A DNA stretch of 64,000 nt from the NCBI GenBank assembly GCA_024235135.1, contig JACKMZ010000003.1:124001-188000 (forward strand), in the 5' to 3' direction. Below the pieces are notes generated by a model that did not search any database, was not told the origin of the DNA, and worked only from the letters and a program-made list of their open reading frames with translations. The position numbers were made by a program, and so were the translations under genes. How positions within the stretch are numbered: position 1 is the first letter of the stretch; each line of letters begins with the position of its first letter. The DNA is from Gammaproteobacteria bacterium (GTDB lineage Bacteria; Pseudomonadota; Gammaproteobacteria; Competibacterales; Competibacteraceae). Positions 43,190-51,907 of this stretch are shown piece after piece.

Positions 43190-43213
43190 AAAAAAAACCA
43201 GTCAATAAACCGG
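43190..43213 (-). terminator. Weak hairpin and T8 run after cysB
   Basis: On the minus strand a short stem (CCGG with CTGG, eight-base loop) overlaps the cysB stop and is followed immediately by eight Ts (43197 to 43190). The weak stem but good U-run make it a plausible intrinsic terminator separating cysB from the Tus-like gene. Confidence 0.4.
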
Positions 43214-44176
43214 CAAATCCAAATCAACGAACAACCCATCCAACTGCTCAGCCGTCTGAACCTTCTCCGCGGAATGAACCCAATCCAGAGTCAAATGCGG
43301 CGCAAACAACTCGATAAAATCATACATGTAACTACGCAAAAACATACCTTTCCGAAATCCGATCATCGTGACATTCGGCTTGAACAAATAACTCGCATCC
43401 AAAGGCACCAGATCCGCATCGTATTTCGGATCGTGTGCCATACGCGCAATAATCCCCACGCCCAATCCCAAACGAACATAGGTCTTGATTACATCGGCAT
43501 CCGTAGCGGTAAACGCCACGCTAGGACGAAGACCAGCATTTCTAAACGCCTCGTCAAGCTGCGATTGACCGGTAAATCCAAAGACGTAAGTCACCAAGGG
43601 GTAAGCCGCGACATCCTGCAGCGTCAGTACCGGCAACTCCATCAAGGGATGACCCATCGGCACCAATACGCAGCGGTGCCACAGATAACAGGGCAACATA
43701 ATCAGATCATTGAATAACTCCAATGCCTCCGTGGCTATGGCGAAATCCACCGCGCCGGAGGAGACCAACTCGGCAATCTGCGCCGGAGAACCCTGATGTA
43801 GTTGCAAGGCAACAGAAGGATAACGAGCACGAAAAGCTTGAATCACAGGCGGTAATGCATAACGCGCCTGAGTATGCGTCGTCGCTATGGATAGATTACC
43901 CCGTTGCTCATCCCGATATTGCGCGGCCACCGCCTGAATATTTCGGACCTCCAGCAATATCTGCTCGGCCCGTTCAATAATCTGCTGGCCGACCGGTGTG
44001 ATGTGTGTAAGATGCTTACCATTGCGATTGAACAATTCGATACCCAATTCATCTTCCAACAGACGAATTTGCTTGCTGACACCCGGTTGAGAAGTAAACA
44101 GTGCCTCGGCGGCGGCCGAAATGTTCAAGTTATTTTTGGCAATGGCAGTCAAATAACGCAGTTGTTGTAATTTCAC
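43202..44176 (-). CDS. cysB: LysR-type regulator CysB
   Basis: CysB activates sulfate-assimilation genes with N-acetylserine as inducer. From the GTG at 44176 the protein begins VKLQQLRYLTAIAKNNLNIS and is 324 residues, the same length as E. coli CysB; a longer frame to 44230 is rejected for that reason. The winged-helix LysR domain (AAEALFTSQPGVSKQIRLLE) covers about 1-60. The effector domain carries TTHTQARYALP, the CysB-type ligand loop, and HPLMELPVLTLQDVAAYPL. No cys genes are nearby in the window. A T-run follows the stop. Confidence 0.93.
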   Translation of the reverse strand: MKLQQLRYLTAIAKNNLNISAAAEALFTSQPGVSKQIRLLEDELGIELFNRNGKHLTHITPVGQQIIERAEQILLEVRNIQAVAAQYRDEQRGNLSIATTHTQARYALPPVIQAFRARYPSVALQLHQGSPAQIAELVSSGAVDFAIATEALELFNDLIMLPCYLWHRCVLVPMGHPLMELPVLTLQDVAAYPLVTYVFGFTGQSQLDEAFRNAGLRPSVAFTATDADVIKTYVRLGLGVGIIARMAHDPKYDADLVPLDASYLFKPNVTMIGFRKGMFLRSYMYDFIELFAPHLTLDWVHSAEKVQTAEQLDGLFVDLDLPVY

Positions 44177-44270
44177 GTCGTGCTTTGCCTTATTATTTCT
44201 CAGAGCACAATGCTCTGATTCAATCGTCAATTATTCCTCTTGAAAAATTGTTCCTCCCAAATGCGCCCCG

Positions 44271-44807
44271 TCAATAATAGTAATTCAAACGCAACACGTG
44301 CATATTCAAGCCTGGGTTTGAATTATTCATTCCTCCATTGGACATATGCTGGTATTGATACCCCACCTCGAAATGCTCACCCATCCGCCAGCTAAGACCC
44401 AGATGTGAAATAAATTGCAATGCGGTGCCAAAGTCAAGTCCGTTGATCTTGGTGCGACTCATCAAAGCCATGCGGATTCCCACGTCAAACCCCAATTGCC
44501 CAGGCAAGGCATTGATGATAACGCGGGGACCGATAGAAGCGATCCCAATAGTCGATCCGTCACCGCGTAAAAGACCCAGACTCGCTTCCGCGTCGGTATT
44601 CAGAGATATTCCCGAGAATCCTTGCCACGTCCAAGGTAATTCCCATCCCACGATCCCCTCAAGACTGGTGAATGTCTTATCCTCATTGTAAGTCGCCCCG
44701 GCCTGCGCACCCAGGTAATCGAACCATTCCGCCTCGACGGAGGGAGTGAATGCCAGCAGCCAAAGCGCCAATAAAAAAAGTTTAACCCGGAACCCAATAA
44801 AGTCCAT
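44271..44807 (-). CDS. PagL-like lipid A deacylase (acyloxyacyl hydrolase family)
   Basis: A 178-residue outer-membrane barrel: signal peptide (LFLLALWLLAFTPSVEA), eight-strand-like amphipathic pattern and a terminal Tyr-Tyr-Tyr. The family signature near the C-terminus is GYQYQHMSNGGM followed by NSNPG, giving His154, Ser156 and Asn157. PagL enzymes remove the 3-linked hydroxyacyl chain of lipid A. In Pseudomonas PagL the third triad residue is a Glu 14 residues after the His (from memory); here that position is Asn168, so activity is uncertain. It is a single gene between glgA and cysB. The lpxA-gnnAB genes in this window predict an amide at the position PagL attacks. Confidence 0.78.
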   Translation of the reverse strand: MDFIGFRVKLFLLALWLLAFTPSVEAEWFDYLGAQAGATYNEDKTFTSLEGIVGWELPWTWQGFSGISLNTDAEASLGLLRGDGSTIGIASIGPRVIINALPGQLGFDVGIRMALMSRTKINGLDFGTALQFISHLGLSWRMGEHFEVGYQYQHMSNGGMNNSNPGLNMHVLRLNYYY

Positions 44808-44944
44808 TGGTTGAATACCTTACACACGAAAAAAACGCCCGACAACCCAAGTTGCGCAAAACATCCAGAAAATGCCGCCAGCCTTCAAGCCAACGGCATC
44901 CCGAAACGGCCTAAATCCTTTGGGCACAATGGTAAGAATGACGT

Positions 44945-46177
44945 CTAGGTAGAAGACGAATCCCCCAGGATTTTCTTGTAGAAATCCAAGGTCTGGCGGG
45001 CGATGCTAGTCCAACCGAAGTGCTTTTCCACCCTCTGACGGGCCTTGAGCCCCATACCCTGCAGCGTTTCCGGCGAATTCAGCAACAGATTAATGCTATC
45101 GGCCAAATCCCGAGAAAACACCTCTGCATCTTGAGGCTCGAAATCCCCCCGGTCAGAGGTTTGGAAAGAGACCAGCAAACCCGTTTCCACAGGGACGACG
45201 ACTTCGGGGATACCACCCACCGCGGCGGCGACCACCGGCGTTCCGCACGCCATGGCTTCCAGATTGATGATGCCGAAAGGCTCGTAAACAGATGGGCAGA
45301 CGAACAGTGAAGCGTGCGTGTAAAGCGCAATCAATTCGTCCTTGGCAATGGTCTGGGGAATCCAGATGACAGTATTCGTGGTCGCGTTGCGGGCCTCGCC
45401 GACCCTTGCCTTCATCTCCTCACCGATTTCCGGCGTGTCCGGTGTGCCTGCACAGAGCACAATCTGTACACCGGGGTTGATATGACGAATAGCATTGACC
45501 AGATGAATGATTCCCTTTTGGCGGGTAATGCGCCCAACGAATAAGACAATGGGTTGCTCGGGATCGATGCCGTACGCCTGAAGCACACTCGGTTTGAAAG
45601 TGGGCTTGAACTGATTCAGATCGATACCGTTGTGGATGACGCGGATGATATCGTTGGCGACACCATAGAGCGATTGCACATCTGCCCTCATGGATTCCGA
45701 CACGGCGACCACGCCATCGGCATTCTGGTAGGCTGTTTTTTCAACCCAGGCGCTGCCCTGATAGGCCGTACCCAGTTGCTCGACCTTCCACGGACGGTGC
45801 GGTTCCAGTGAATGGGTGGTCAGAACCAGTTTCGCCCCCACCAGTTGTTTGAGCAGACAACCCGCCAAATGGGTGTACCAAGTATGACAGTGGACGATGT
45901 CGGCCTCCGCGACGGAACCGGCCATGGCAATGTCGCGCAACAACGTCTCCATGAAACGACGATGACGGCGATCCTGGAAGGGAAGCGGGCATTCCATTTG
46001 AACCCCCTGGACACGGAGATTCCCTTGTTGCGCTCGTTGCTCACCGAAGCACAATACCTCTACCGTGTGTTCTCCGTCATCGAGCCGAGCCAATTCCGGT
46101 ACCAGATATTCTACGTGGACACCGGCACCGCCGTAGATATGCGGCGGATATTCATTGGTCAAAAAAACAATTTTCAT
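44945..46177 (-). CDS. glgA: Glycogen synthase, GT4 (actinobacterial GlgA/GlgM) type
   Basis: A 410-residue GT-B glycosyltransferase of family 4, resembling the Corynebacterium/Mycobacterium-type glycogen synthase rather than the 480-residue GT5 GlgA of E. coli. N-terminal blocks are TNEYPPHIYGGAGVHVEYL (acceptor loop) and HCHTWYTHLAGCLL. The C-terminal nucleotide-sugar site has VGRITRQKGIIHLV and the E-x7-E motif in VYEPFGIINLEAMACGTPVV. It uses ADP-glucose to extend glucan or to make maltose-1-phosphate; which cannot be decided here. It is 29 bp after glgC and should be co-transcribed with it. Confidence 0.88.
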   Translation of the reverse strand: MKIVFLTNEYPPHIYGGAGVHVEYLVPELARLDDGEHTVEVLCFGEQRAQQGNLRVQGVQMECPLPFQDRRHRRFMETLLRDIAMAGSVAEADIVHCHTWYTHLAGCLLKQLVGAKLVLTTHSLEPHRPWKVEQLGTAYQGSAWVEKTAYQNADGVVAVSESMRADVQSLYGVANDIIRVIHNGIDLNQFKPTFKPSVLQAYGIDPEQPIVLFVGRITRQKGIIHLVNAIRHINPGVQIVLCAGTPDTPEIGEEMKARVGEARNATTNTVIWIPQTIAKDELIALYTHASLFVCPSVYEPFGIINLEAMACGTPVVAAAVGGIPEVVVPVETGLLVSFQTSDRGDFEPQDAEVFSRDLADSINLLLNSPETLQGMGLKARQRVEKHFGWTSIARQTLDFYKKILGDSSST

Positions 46178-46206
46178 ACGATGGGTTCCTGGCGACTAAC
46201 GATGTT

Positions 46207-47475
46207 TTAGCGCACTTGGTGGAGTTCCTGATCCAACATCTCGGGTGTCACCAATGCCACGCCTCCGCTCGAAACATAGAAACGCTTGGCATCCTGTCGC
46301 GGGTTCTCGCCGATGACCGTGCCGGGAGGAATTCGGCACCCTTCATCGATGATGACTTTCTTCAAACGACAGTGACGACCGATATCCACATCCGGCAAAA
46401 CGACTGCGTCTTCGAGAGAAGCATAGGAATGCAGTTTGACATTGGAAAAAAGCAGGGACCGTCTAATTTGTCCGCCGCTGATGACGCAACCGCCGGAGAC
46501 CATGGAATCCACCGCCATACCCCGGCGATTGTCGTCGTCAAACACGAACTTGGCGGGAGGCAACTGGGCCTGATAAGTCCAGATTGGCCATTCTTCGTCG
46601 TACAGATTCAAATCCGGGCTGACCCCAGCCAATTCGATGTTGGCTTCCCAGAAGGCATCCACTGTGCCCACGTCGCGCCAATAGTTTTGCTTACCCGTCT
46701 GAACATCCCTGAACGCGTAGGCATTGACGCGATAACGTCGGATGATGGAGGGAATGATATCCTTGCCGAAATCATGACTGGATGACGTCGTATCGGCGTC
46801 CTTGATCAGTTGTTCATAGAGAAATCGGGTGTTGAAAACATAGATGCCCATCGAGGCGAGGGTCATGTCCTCACGGCCGGGGATCGGTTCGGGATCGGCA
46901 GGTTTTTCCGCGAAGCGCAATACGCGGTAGTCGTCATTCACCGTAATGATCCCGAATTCACCCGCCGCCCTAGAGCGCGGCACCTCGATGCAACCCACGG
47001 TAGCATCGGCTTGCCGCTCGACATGTTCGGCGATCATCGGACCGTAGTCCATTTTGTAGATGTGGTCGCCAGCCAGGATCAGGATGTATTCCGGAGCATG
47101 ACTACGGATGATATCGAGGTTTTGATAGACGGCGTCGGCGGTGCCCTGATACCAGGACGAGGCTAAGCGTTGTTGAGCCGGCCAGAGTTCGACGAACTCA
47201 CCAAACTCGCCCCGCAGGAAACCCCAGCCTTTCTGAATGTGTAGGATCAGGGAATGCGCCTTGTACTGGGTCAGTACGGCAATGCGGCGGATACCCGAGT
47301 TCATGCAGTTCGACAGGGGAAAATCGATGATACGGAACTTGCCCCCGAATGGGGTCGCTGGTTTGGCGCGCCATTGCGTTAGATGTTTGAGTCGACTGCC
47401 ACGTCCACCGGCCAGAATCAACGCCAATGTTTCACGCGTCAATCGGCTGACGAAACGAGGTGTTTTAGCATTCAT
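46207..47475 (-). CDS. glgC: Glucose-1-phosphate adenylyltransferase
   Basis: GlgC makes ADP-glucose from glucose-1-phosphate and ATP, the committed step of bacterial glycogen synthesis. The 422-residue protein has LILAGGRGSRLKHLT with the activator-region arginine/lysines, KPATPFGGKFRIIDFPLSN, WYQGTADAVYQN, AGDHIYKMDY and SMGIYVFN. It ends in a left-handed helix domain with SGGCVISGG and VVLPDVDIGRHCRLK repeats. All substrate-binding blocks are intact. It starts the glgC-glgA pair, and the 298-bp region upstream (47476-47773) must carry its promoter. Confidence 0.96.
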   Translation of the reverse strand: MNAKTPRFVSRLTRETLALILAGGRGSRLKHLTQWRAKPATPFGGKFRIIDFPLSNCMNSGIRRIAVLTQYKAHSLILHIQKGWGFLRGEFGEFVELWPAQQRLASSWYQGTADAVYQNLDIIRSHAPEYILILAGDHIYKMDYGPMIAEHVERQADATVGCIEVPRSRAAGEFGIITVNDDYRVLRFAEKPADPEPIPGREDMTLASMGIYVFNTRFLYEQLIKDADTTSSSHDFGKDIIPSIIRRYRVNAYAFRDVQTGKQNYWRDVGTVDAFWEANIELAGVSPDLNLYDEEWPIWTYQAQLPPAKFVFDDDNRRGMAVDSMVSGGCVISGGQIRRSLLFSNVKLHSYASLEDAVVLPDVDIGRHCRLKKVIIDEGCRIPPGTVIGENPRQDAKRFYVSSGGVALVTPEMLDQELHQVR

Positions 47476-47773
47476 CGGAAACCTCTCTAAGTAGTTGCAA
47501 GCCGCATATCCTCCTCTATCACCAAGCCGATCAGTGGCGCTGAACCGGTCTAGGCAATCGTGGAATACAGGCGCTGATATCTCTTTTCAATAGGGGATAT
47601 AGGCGCAATCGGCAATTTTATAGTATATCGATTTGCCAGCGACTATTTGAATCCCAAGGAATCCCAAGATTTGCAGGGTGCGGGTCGCAGAGACGGTGCA
47701 ATTTAGAGAGGAAGGGCCAGTGGAGGAGCGCCATCCGTTGGCCACCTAAATCCAGATAAAATCCAAGAATGAC
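47476..47773. other. 298-bp intergenic region upstream of glgC
   Basis: No gene seen. The minus strand has an AT-rich patch with TATACT and TATAAA (about 47620-47632) that may be the glgC promoter, without a convincing -35. A short direct repeat AATCCCAAG occurs twice around 47650-47670. The stretch separates glgC from the stop of the hemerythrin gene. Confidence 0.3.
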
Positions 47774-48316
47774 TTAGCAAACCTCGGCGATACGATCGAG
47801 GATCGCGGTATATTGCTTCTCCACCGTCTCGCCAAACAACGGGTCATTGCGGGTGGGTATCAGTTTTTCTATAAAACGCCAATCCGCCGCGGAGAACAGA
47901 CTGCTAAATAGAGGGAACAACTGGGTTTCCTCCGCTTTGAGATGGTCGCTTTGTTGTTCGATGAAGTTAGCCAGGCGTTCGGTAAATTCGGCACGGAGCA
48001 TGATGTCCCCATGAAGAATGCCATCGATGGCAAAACGCATCTGACTGGTATTCTGCCGCAACTCGACGTGCTGGCGGATCATGAGTTCGATCTCGGTACG
48101 ACCTTCGGGGCAGCGTTCAAGATGGTAACCGAAAATAGCGTCTTCCTTTGGGTGATGATACAAATCGGCATAGTTTTGCAGATAGTCCACGATATCCAAC
48201 ATCAGCTGGAAATCGGGTAGTTCGGCCTGTTGCAACAGCGTCAGTTGTTCACCCAGCAGGCCCAGCACACGATCAAAATTGCCATGATCCTTTTGCAAAG
48301 ACTGAAGTACATTCAT
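47774..48316 (-). CDS. Hemerythrin-like (HHE domain) protein
   Basis: A 180-residue four-helix HHE protein with a predicted di-iron site. His ligands appear as KDHGNFDRVL near the start, YHHPKEDAIF (His-His-Pro-Lys-Glu), RQHVELRQN and HLKAEETQLFP. The two E and H pairs per half fit the HHE cation-binding pattern. Roles of such proteins include oxygen or nitric-oxide sensing and iron handling; this one has no signalling domain. The ATG at 48316 with GGAG eight bases before it is chosen over an open extension to 48472. It is divergent from the HAD gene, with 282 bp between them. Confidence 0.87.
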   Translation of the reverse strand: MNVLQSLQKDHGNFDRVLGLLGEQLTLLQQAELPDFQLMLDIVDYLQNYADLYHHPKEDAIFGYHLERCPEGRTEIELMIRQHVELRQNTSQMRFAIDGILHGDIMLRAEFTERLANFIEQQSDHLKAEETQLFPLFSSLFSAADWRFIEKLIPTRNDPLFGETVEKQYTAILDRIAEVC

Positions 48317-48598
48317 GAAGATAACTCCATAGTGAGGAACTGAAGGTCCGGTGCCCGGTCCCCCAGCAGATTCGCCCATGGCGGGTAGAAAAGCGATTGC
48401 GCGGGTCCATGTCGCTGATCCCCAATTTATTGCAACAAGTACGCCATGTAGGCCAACAACCATGAAGCCCAATAAATCTTTATTAATCAGTGCTTAATGC
48501 CGCCTGCCTTCATGTATGGCGAATGTCCTCCTCCGCTGTAACGCATGAAGTCTGTGCGTGTTCACTAACGTTTTGCCCAAAAAACGAGCAAAAAGACT

Positions 48599-49393
48599 AT
48601 GTCGACCTTAGTTTCACAAGTCCGCGACGACTCTGTATTTGCCTTGGACTTCGATGGCGTTTTGTGTGATAGCGCCGCCGAAAGCGCGGTCAGCGCCTGG
48701 CGGGCCGGGTGTTTGGTCTGGCCGGAGTGGCGTGGTGCGGAGCCTCCGGCCGAATGCCTCAGACACTTCCGGTTGCTACGGCCGGTCATCGAGACAGGCT
48801 ATCAGACGGTGTTACTCATGCGTCTGATTTGGCTCGGCCGACAGACCGACGAGGATCTAACGAACGATTTCCAGGAACTCAGCGAGACCTTGCTCAAGAC
48901 TTTGGATCGTACCCCCACGGAACTCGTAGAACTGTTCGGCCAGGAGCGGGATCGTTGGATCGCCAGCGACCCGAACGGATGGTATGAACGCCAGCGTTTC
49001 TACCCGGAAATTATCGAAGCCTTCCGTCATGCACTCAATCAGGGCGCGCCGGTTTATATTCTGACCACCAAACAGGAGCGGTTTGTAAAAGTCCTTCTGC
49101 AAAAGACGGGGTTTGATTTTCCAGAGGATCGCATCCTGGGATTGGAACGCAATCGGCCAAAGGAAGCCATGCTGGAATACCTGCTGCGAAAAACCGCTTC
49201 CGCCGGCGCAACCCTCCATTTCGTAGAGGACCGGTTGGCCACCTTGTTACGCGTGATCGGACAGTCCAACCTGGATTCGGTACGGCTGTATCTGGCGGAA
49301 TGGGGGTACAACACCGCGAGGGAACGGCGCATTGCGTGGGAGCACCCCCGAATCATGCTGTGGAATATTCATCAGTTCCTGCAGGTAAAATGA
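48599..49393 (+). CDS. HAD-family hydrolase
   Basis: A 264-residue haloacid-dehalogenase-superfamily protein. Motif I is FALDFDGVLCDSA with the nucleophile Asp and the general acid Asp two residues later. Motif II is YILTTKQ, the motif III lysine is probably in RNRPKEAML, and motif IV is FVEDR. A helical cap lies between motifs I and II (about 40-150). The substrate is unknown; the family includes phosphoglycolate- and sugar-phosphatases. It precedes the Ser/Thr kinase gene by 64 bp on the same strand, so an operon is possible but there is no evident functional tie. Confidence 0.85.
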   Translation: MSTLVSQVRDDSVFALDFDGVLCDSAAESAVSAWRAGCLVWPEWRGAEPPAECLRHFRLLRPVIETGYQTVLLMRLIWLGRQTDEDLTNDFQELSETLLKTLDRTPTELVELFGQERDRWIASDPNGWYERQRFYPEIIEAFRHALNQGAPVYILTTKQERFVKVLLQKTGFDFPEDRILGLERNRPKEAMLEYLLRKTASAGATLHFVEDRLATLLRVIGQSNLDSVRLYLAEWGYNTARERRIAWEHPRIMLWNIHQFLQVK

Positions 49394-49457
49394 TCGCATC
49401 AGACCCCCGAGCTTCAATTTCTTGCAACGACTGAAGACAGTGCGCCAATAGCCACTC

Positions 49458-51656
49458 ATGGTTCAACCAATCATCGCAAAAAAATACGAAGTGCTGGCTG
49501 AACTCGGTCGCGGTGGCATGGGAGTCGTGTACAAGGTGCTGCACCGTGGTTTGAACAAGGTGTACGCCCTCAAAATACTTCGCGAACAGTGGGTCGACGA
49601 TGAAAACCTGGTTGCGCGTTTTCAAGATGAGGCGCGCATCATGGCCAGTTTGCATCACCCCCACATCATTCAGGTATTCGATATCGACCGCGATGGCGAT
49701 CAACATTATTTCGTCATGGAGTTTATCGAGGGCCGAACGTTAAGCGAGATTCTGGGAAAGCGAACGCCCCTGCCGCTGGCCGAAGTCATCGACATCGGCC
49801 GCCGGGTCGGCCAAGCCCTTGACTATGCCCATCGACAACGGCCGCCGATCATCCACCGCGATATCAAGCCGTCGAACATCATGTTGGAAACCGGCACCCA
49901 ACGGGTTGTCGTGACCGATTTCGGTATCGCGAAGTTATTGGACGTTAATCGCACTCCCCTCACCCAAAGCGGCTCCGTCATCGGTACGCCGCTGTACGCG
50001 GCTCCAGAACAATTGCGTGCGGTCGGTGACTTGGATGGGCGGGCAGACGTTTTCCCGCTGGGCTTAGTCATGTACGAAATGGCAACGGCAAGAAGGCTTT
50101 TCGACGATATGGCGCCGGCCGATGTCATCGGTCAAAAGCTATTCGATCCTCATGAGTTACAGCCGGTATTTGCACCGTCGGTGCCGGTCCCGTTTCGTGA
50201 GATCATTCGCCGGAGTATCGCTAAGGACCGTGAGCACCGCTATCCCTCGGTCGCCGCCTTATTGGCGGACCTGGATCGGCTTGATCGCCGTGTGTTGGCC
50301 AGCCCTGCCAAACATCCCGGCAGGCATTACCTGCCGACCATTTTAGGCGCCAGCATCGTGCTACTGGCGGGCATGATCGGATTCCGGTCGTTGTTCCTTC
50401 ACACCGAATCCAACTCCTTGCCTTCGCCGGTGCCGAAGCCGATAGATAAGCCTATTGGCACGGAACCAACTGTGAATCCAACACAATCCAAAGGCGATTC
50501 AAGCAGCGCGCCGCCAGTCCCGAAACTGGAGGCGCGCCCTGAATCGCCACCGACAATCATCCTCAGCGAGCCACGGCAACGGCATGTCGAGATGTCGGAA
50601 GGGGACTCACAAGTCTTTCGTGTCGAAGCCGTGGCTTCTGACAAGGAACCAGTCGAATATCGGTGGTTTCTGGACGGTCAACCCACGAACGACGGACCCG
50701 TTTGGCGATATCAACCCGACTTTCAGGCCAGTGGAACCCATGAGATTCGCGTTGACGCCAATGGCTTGGCGGGGAGGAAGGCGGAAGAACAATGGCAAGT
50801 GCAGGTGGCCAATACCAACCGGGCTCCCATCATTCAGAACGGTGCAGCCATCCAGCGGGACTTGGCATCCGATACCGGCACGGCTGAATTCCAAGTCGAG
50901 GTAACCGATCCGGATGGCGATCCACTCCGTTTCGTCTGGACGCTGAACGGCCAAACATTGCCTGAAACCGGTCACCGATTGGATTTGAAAGACTTGGAAA
51001 ACGGTGATTATCTAATCAACGTCACGGTATCAGACACAGATAGCGCCCGAGCCGAGACGCATTGGCAGCTCAAGGTCAGGAAACCGACTCGATTGCCGAC
51101 CCTGACGATTTCTCCTCAGTCACCCCCCGTGATGACCGCGTGTTCCCAACAAGTATTCAGCGTAACCAACCCAGCCGCATTCGATACATTTCAATGGTCG
51201 CTCAATTCGGAAAAACAGCGTGAGTCCGGGCCACAGTTCACGTTGAATCCGCAAGCGCCCGGTGTATTTTCCCTGCAACTGCAAGCGAGCGCGGGCAACG
51301 AAACCTTCAGCCAACTCTGGCAAATCGAAGTCCTACCCGCTCCCGTCACGAATGAAGACGTGAACGGTTGGATCACACGTTATCAGCACGCGTTGCAAGT
51401 TCACGATACCGACTCCCTTCGTCATCTAGGCGTGGCGCTTGACGGACAGCAAGCCGTATTGCAGGGTCGTAACAACTACGAAGTGATACTTGAGCCCTGG
51501 AATGCCATTGAACAGGGAGGGACGGTTGAACTGACTTTCAACCAGATCGAGCATTGGTACGACCCGCAAATGCATTCGTCGGTGGTTGAGCATTCATCTC
51601 AAGCGTTTGAACTCAAACACAACGGATGCAAGGATATTGTCGCGGTACGGAAATAA
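49458..51656 (+). CDS. Transmembrane Ser/Thr protein kinase with Ig/cadherin-like ectodomain
   Basis: A 732-residue Hanks-type kinase. The kinase domain (10-275) is complete: P-loop GRGGMG, Lys39 (VYALKIL), Glu58, HRDIKPSN with Asp135 and Asn140, DFG at 154-156, and the activation segment ending GTPLYAAPEQ. One helix follows (293-314), and the outer part has a Pro-rich stretch (about 320-365) and then three Ig/cadherin-like domains with PTIILSEP, APIIQNGA, DPDGDPLRFVWTLNG and PTLTISPQ. The C-terminal ~100 residues resemble a SnoaL/NTF2-like fold. It should phosphorylate Ser/Thr on cytosolic targets; the FHA proteins at 17152 and 31501 are candidate readers. There are no PASTA domains. Confidence 0.92.
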   Translation: MVQPIIAKKYEVLAELGRGGMGVVYKVLHRGLNKVYALKILREQWVDDENLVARFQDEARIMASLHHPHIIQVFDIDRDGDQHYFVMEFIEGRTLSEILGKRTPLPLAEVIDIGRRVGQALDYAHRQRPPIIHRDIKPSNIMLETGTQRVVVTDFGIAKLLDVNRTPLTQSGSVIGTPLYAAPEQLRAVGDLDGRADVFPLGLVMYEMATARRLFDDMAPADVIGQKLFDPHELQPVFAPSVPVPFREIIRRSIAKDREHRYPSVAALLADLDRLDRRVLASPAKHPGRHYLPTILGASIVLLAGMIGFRSLFLHTESNSLPSPVPKPIDKPIGTEPTVNPTQSKGDSSSAPPVPKLEARPESPPTIILSEPRQRHVEMSEGDSQVFRVEAVASDKEPVEYRWFLDGQPTNDGPVWRYQPDFQASGTHEIRVDANGLAGRKAEEQWQVQVANTNRAPIIQNGAAIQRDLASDTGTAEFQVEVTDPDGDPLRFVWTLNGQTLPETGHRLDLKDLENGDYLINVTVSDTDSARAETHWQLKVRKPTRLPTLTISPQSPPVMTACSQQVFSVTNPAAFDTFQWSLNSEKQRESGPQFTLNPQAPGVFSLQLQASAGNETFSQLWQIEVLPAPVTNEDVNGWITRYQHALQVHDTDSLRHLGVALDGQQAVLQGRNNYEVILEPWNAIEQGGTVELTFNQIEHWYDPQMHSSVVEHSSQAFELKHNGCKDIVAVRK

Positions 51657-51907
51657 CCGATGGCATCGGAACGGTAGCGGCAGACCGCCAGTAATCGCTT
51701 GTAACCGCTTGTAGCCGACCGAGTTCCTGCTTCGGCGAAACGGAATACGGTTGTCAAACCACCTGGAAGCAAAGACCCGTTGCAGTAATGATCATGGCTC
51801 GGTAAAACCGGGCCGAATGCGCACCGGGAATATGTTAGTTTATACAAGGTCAAACATGGTTGAATGAATTGGCAAGGTATCAGCCAGCCTTATCAGCGAG
51901 AAGTTAA

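Noticed and set aside
44161..44176. TTGTTGTAATTTC similar to the E. coli Ter core, at the start of cysB
   Set aside because: It encodes the conserved K-L-Q-Q-L of CysB, so the likeness is explained by coding constraint.
47476..47773. tRNA or small RNA gene upstream of glgC
   Set aside because: No cloverleaf, no TTCGA-type T-loop and no paired acceptor ends were found.
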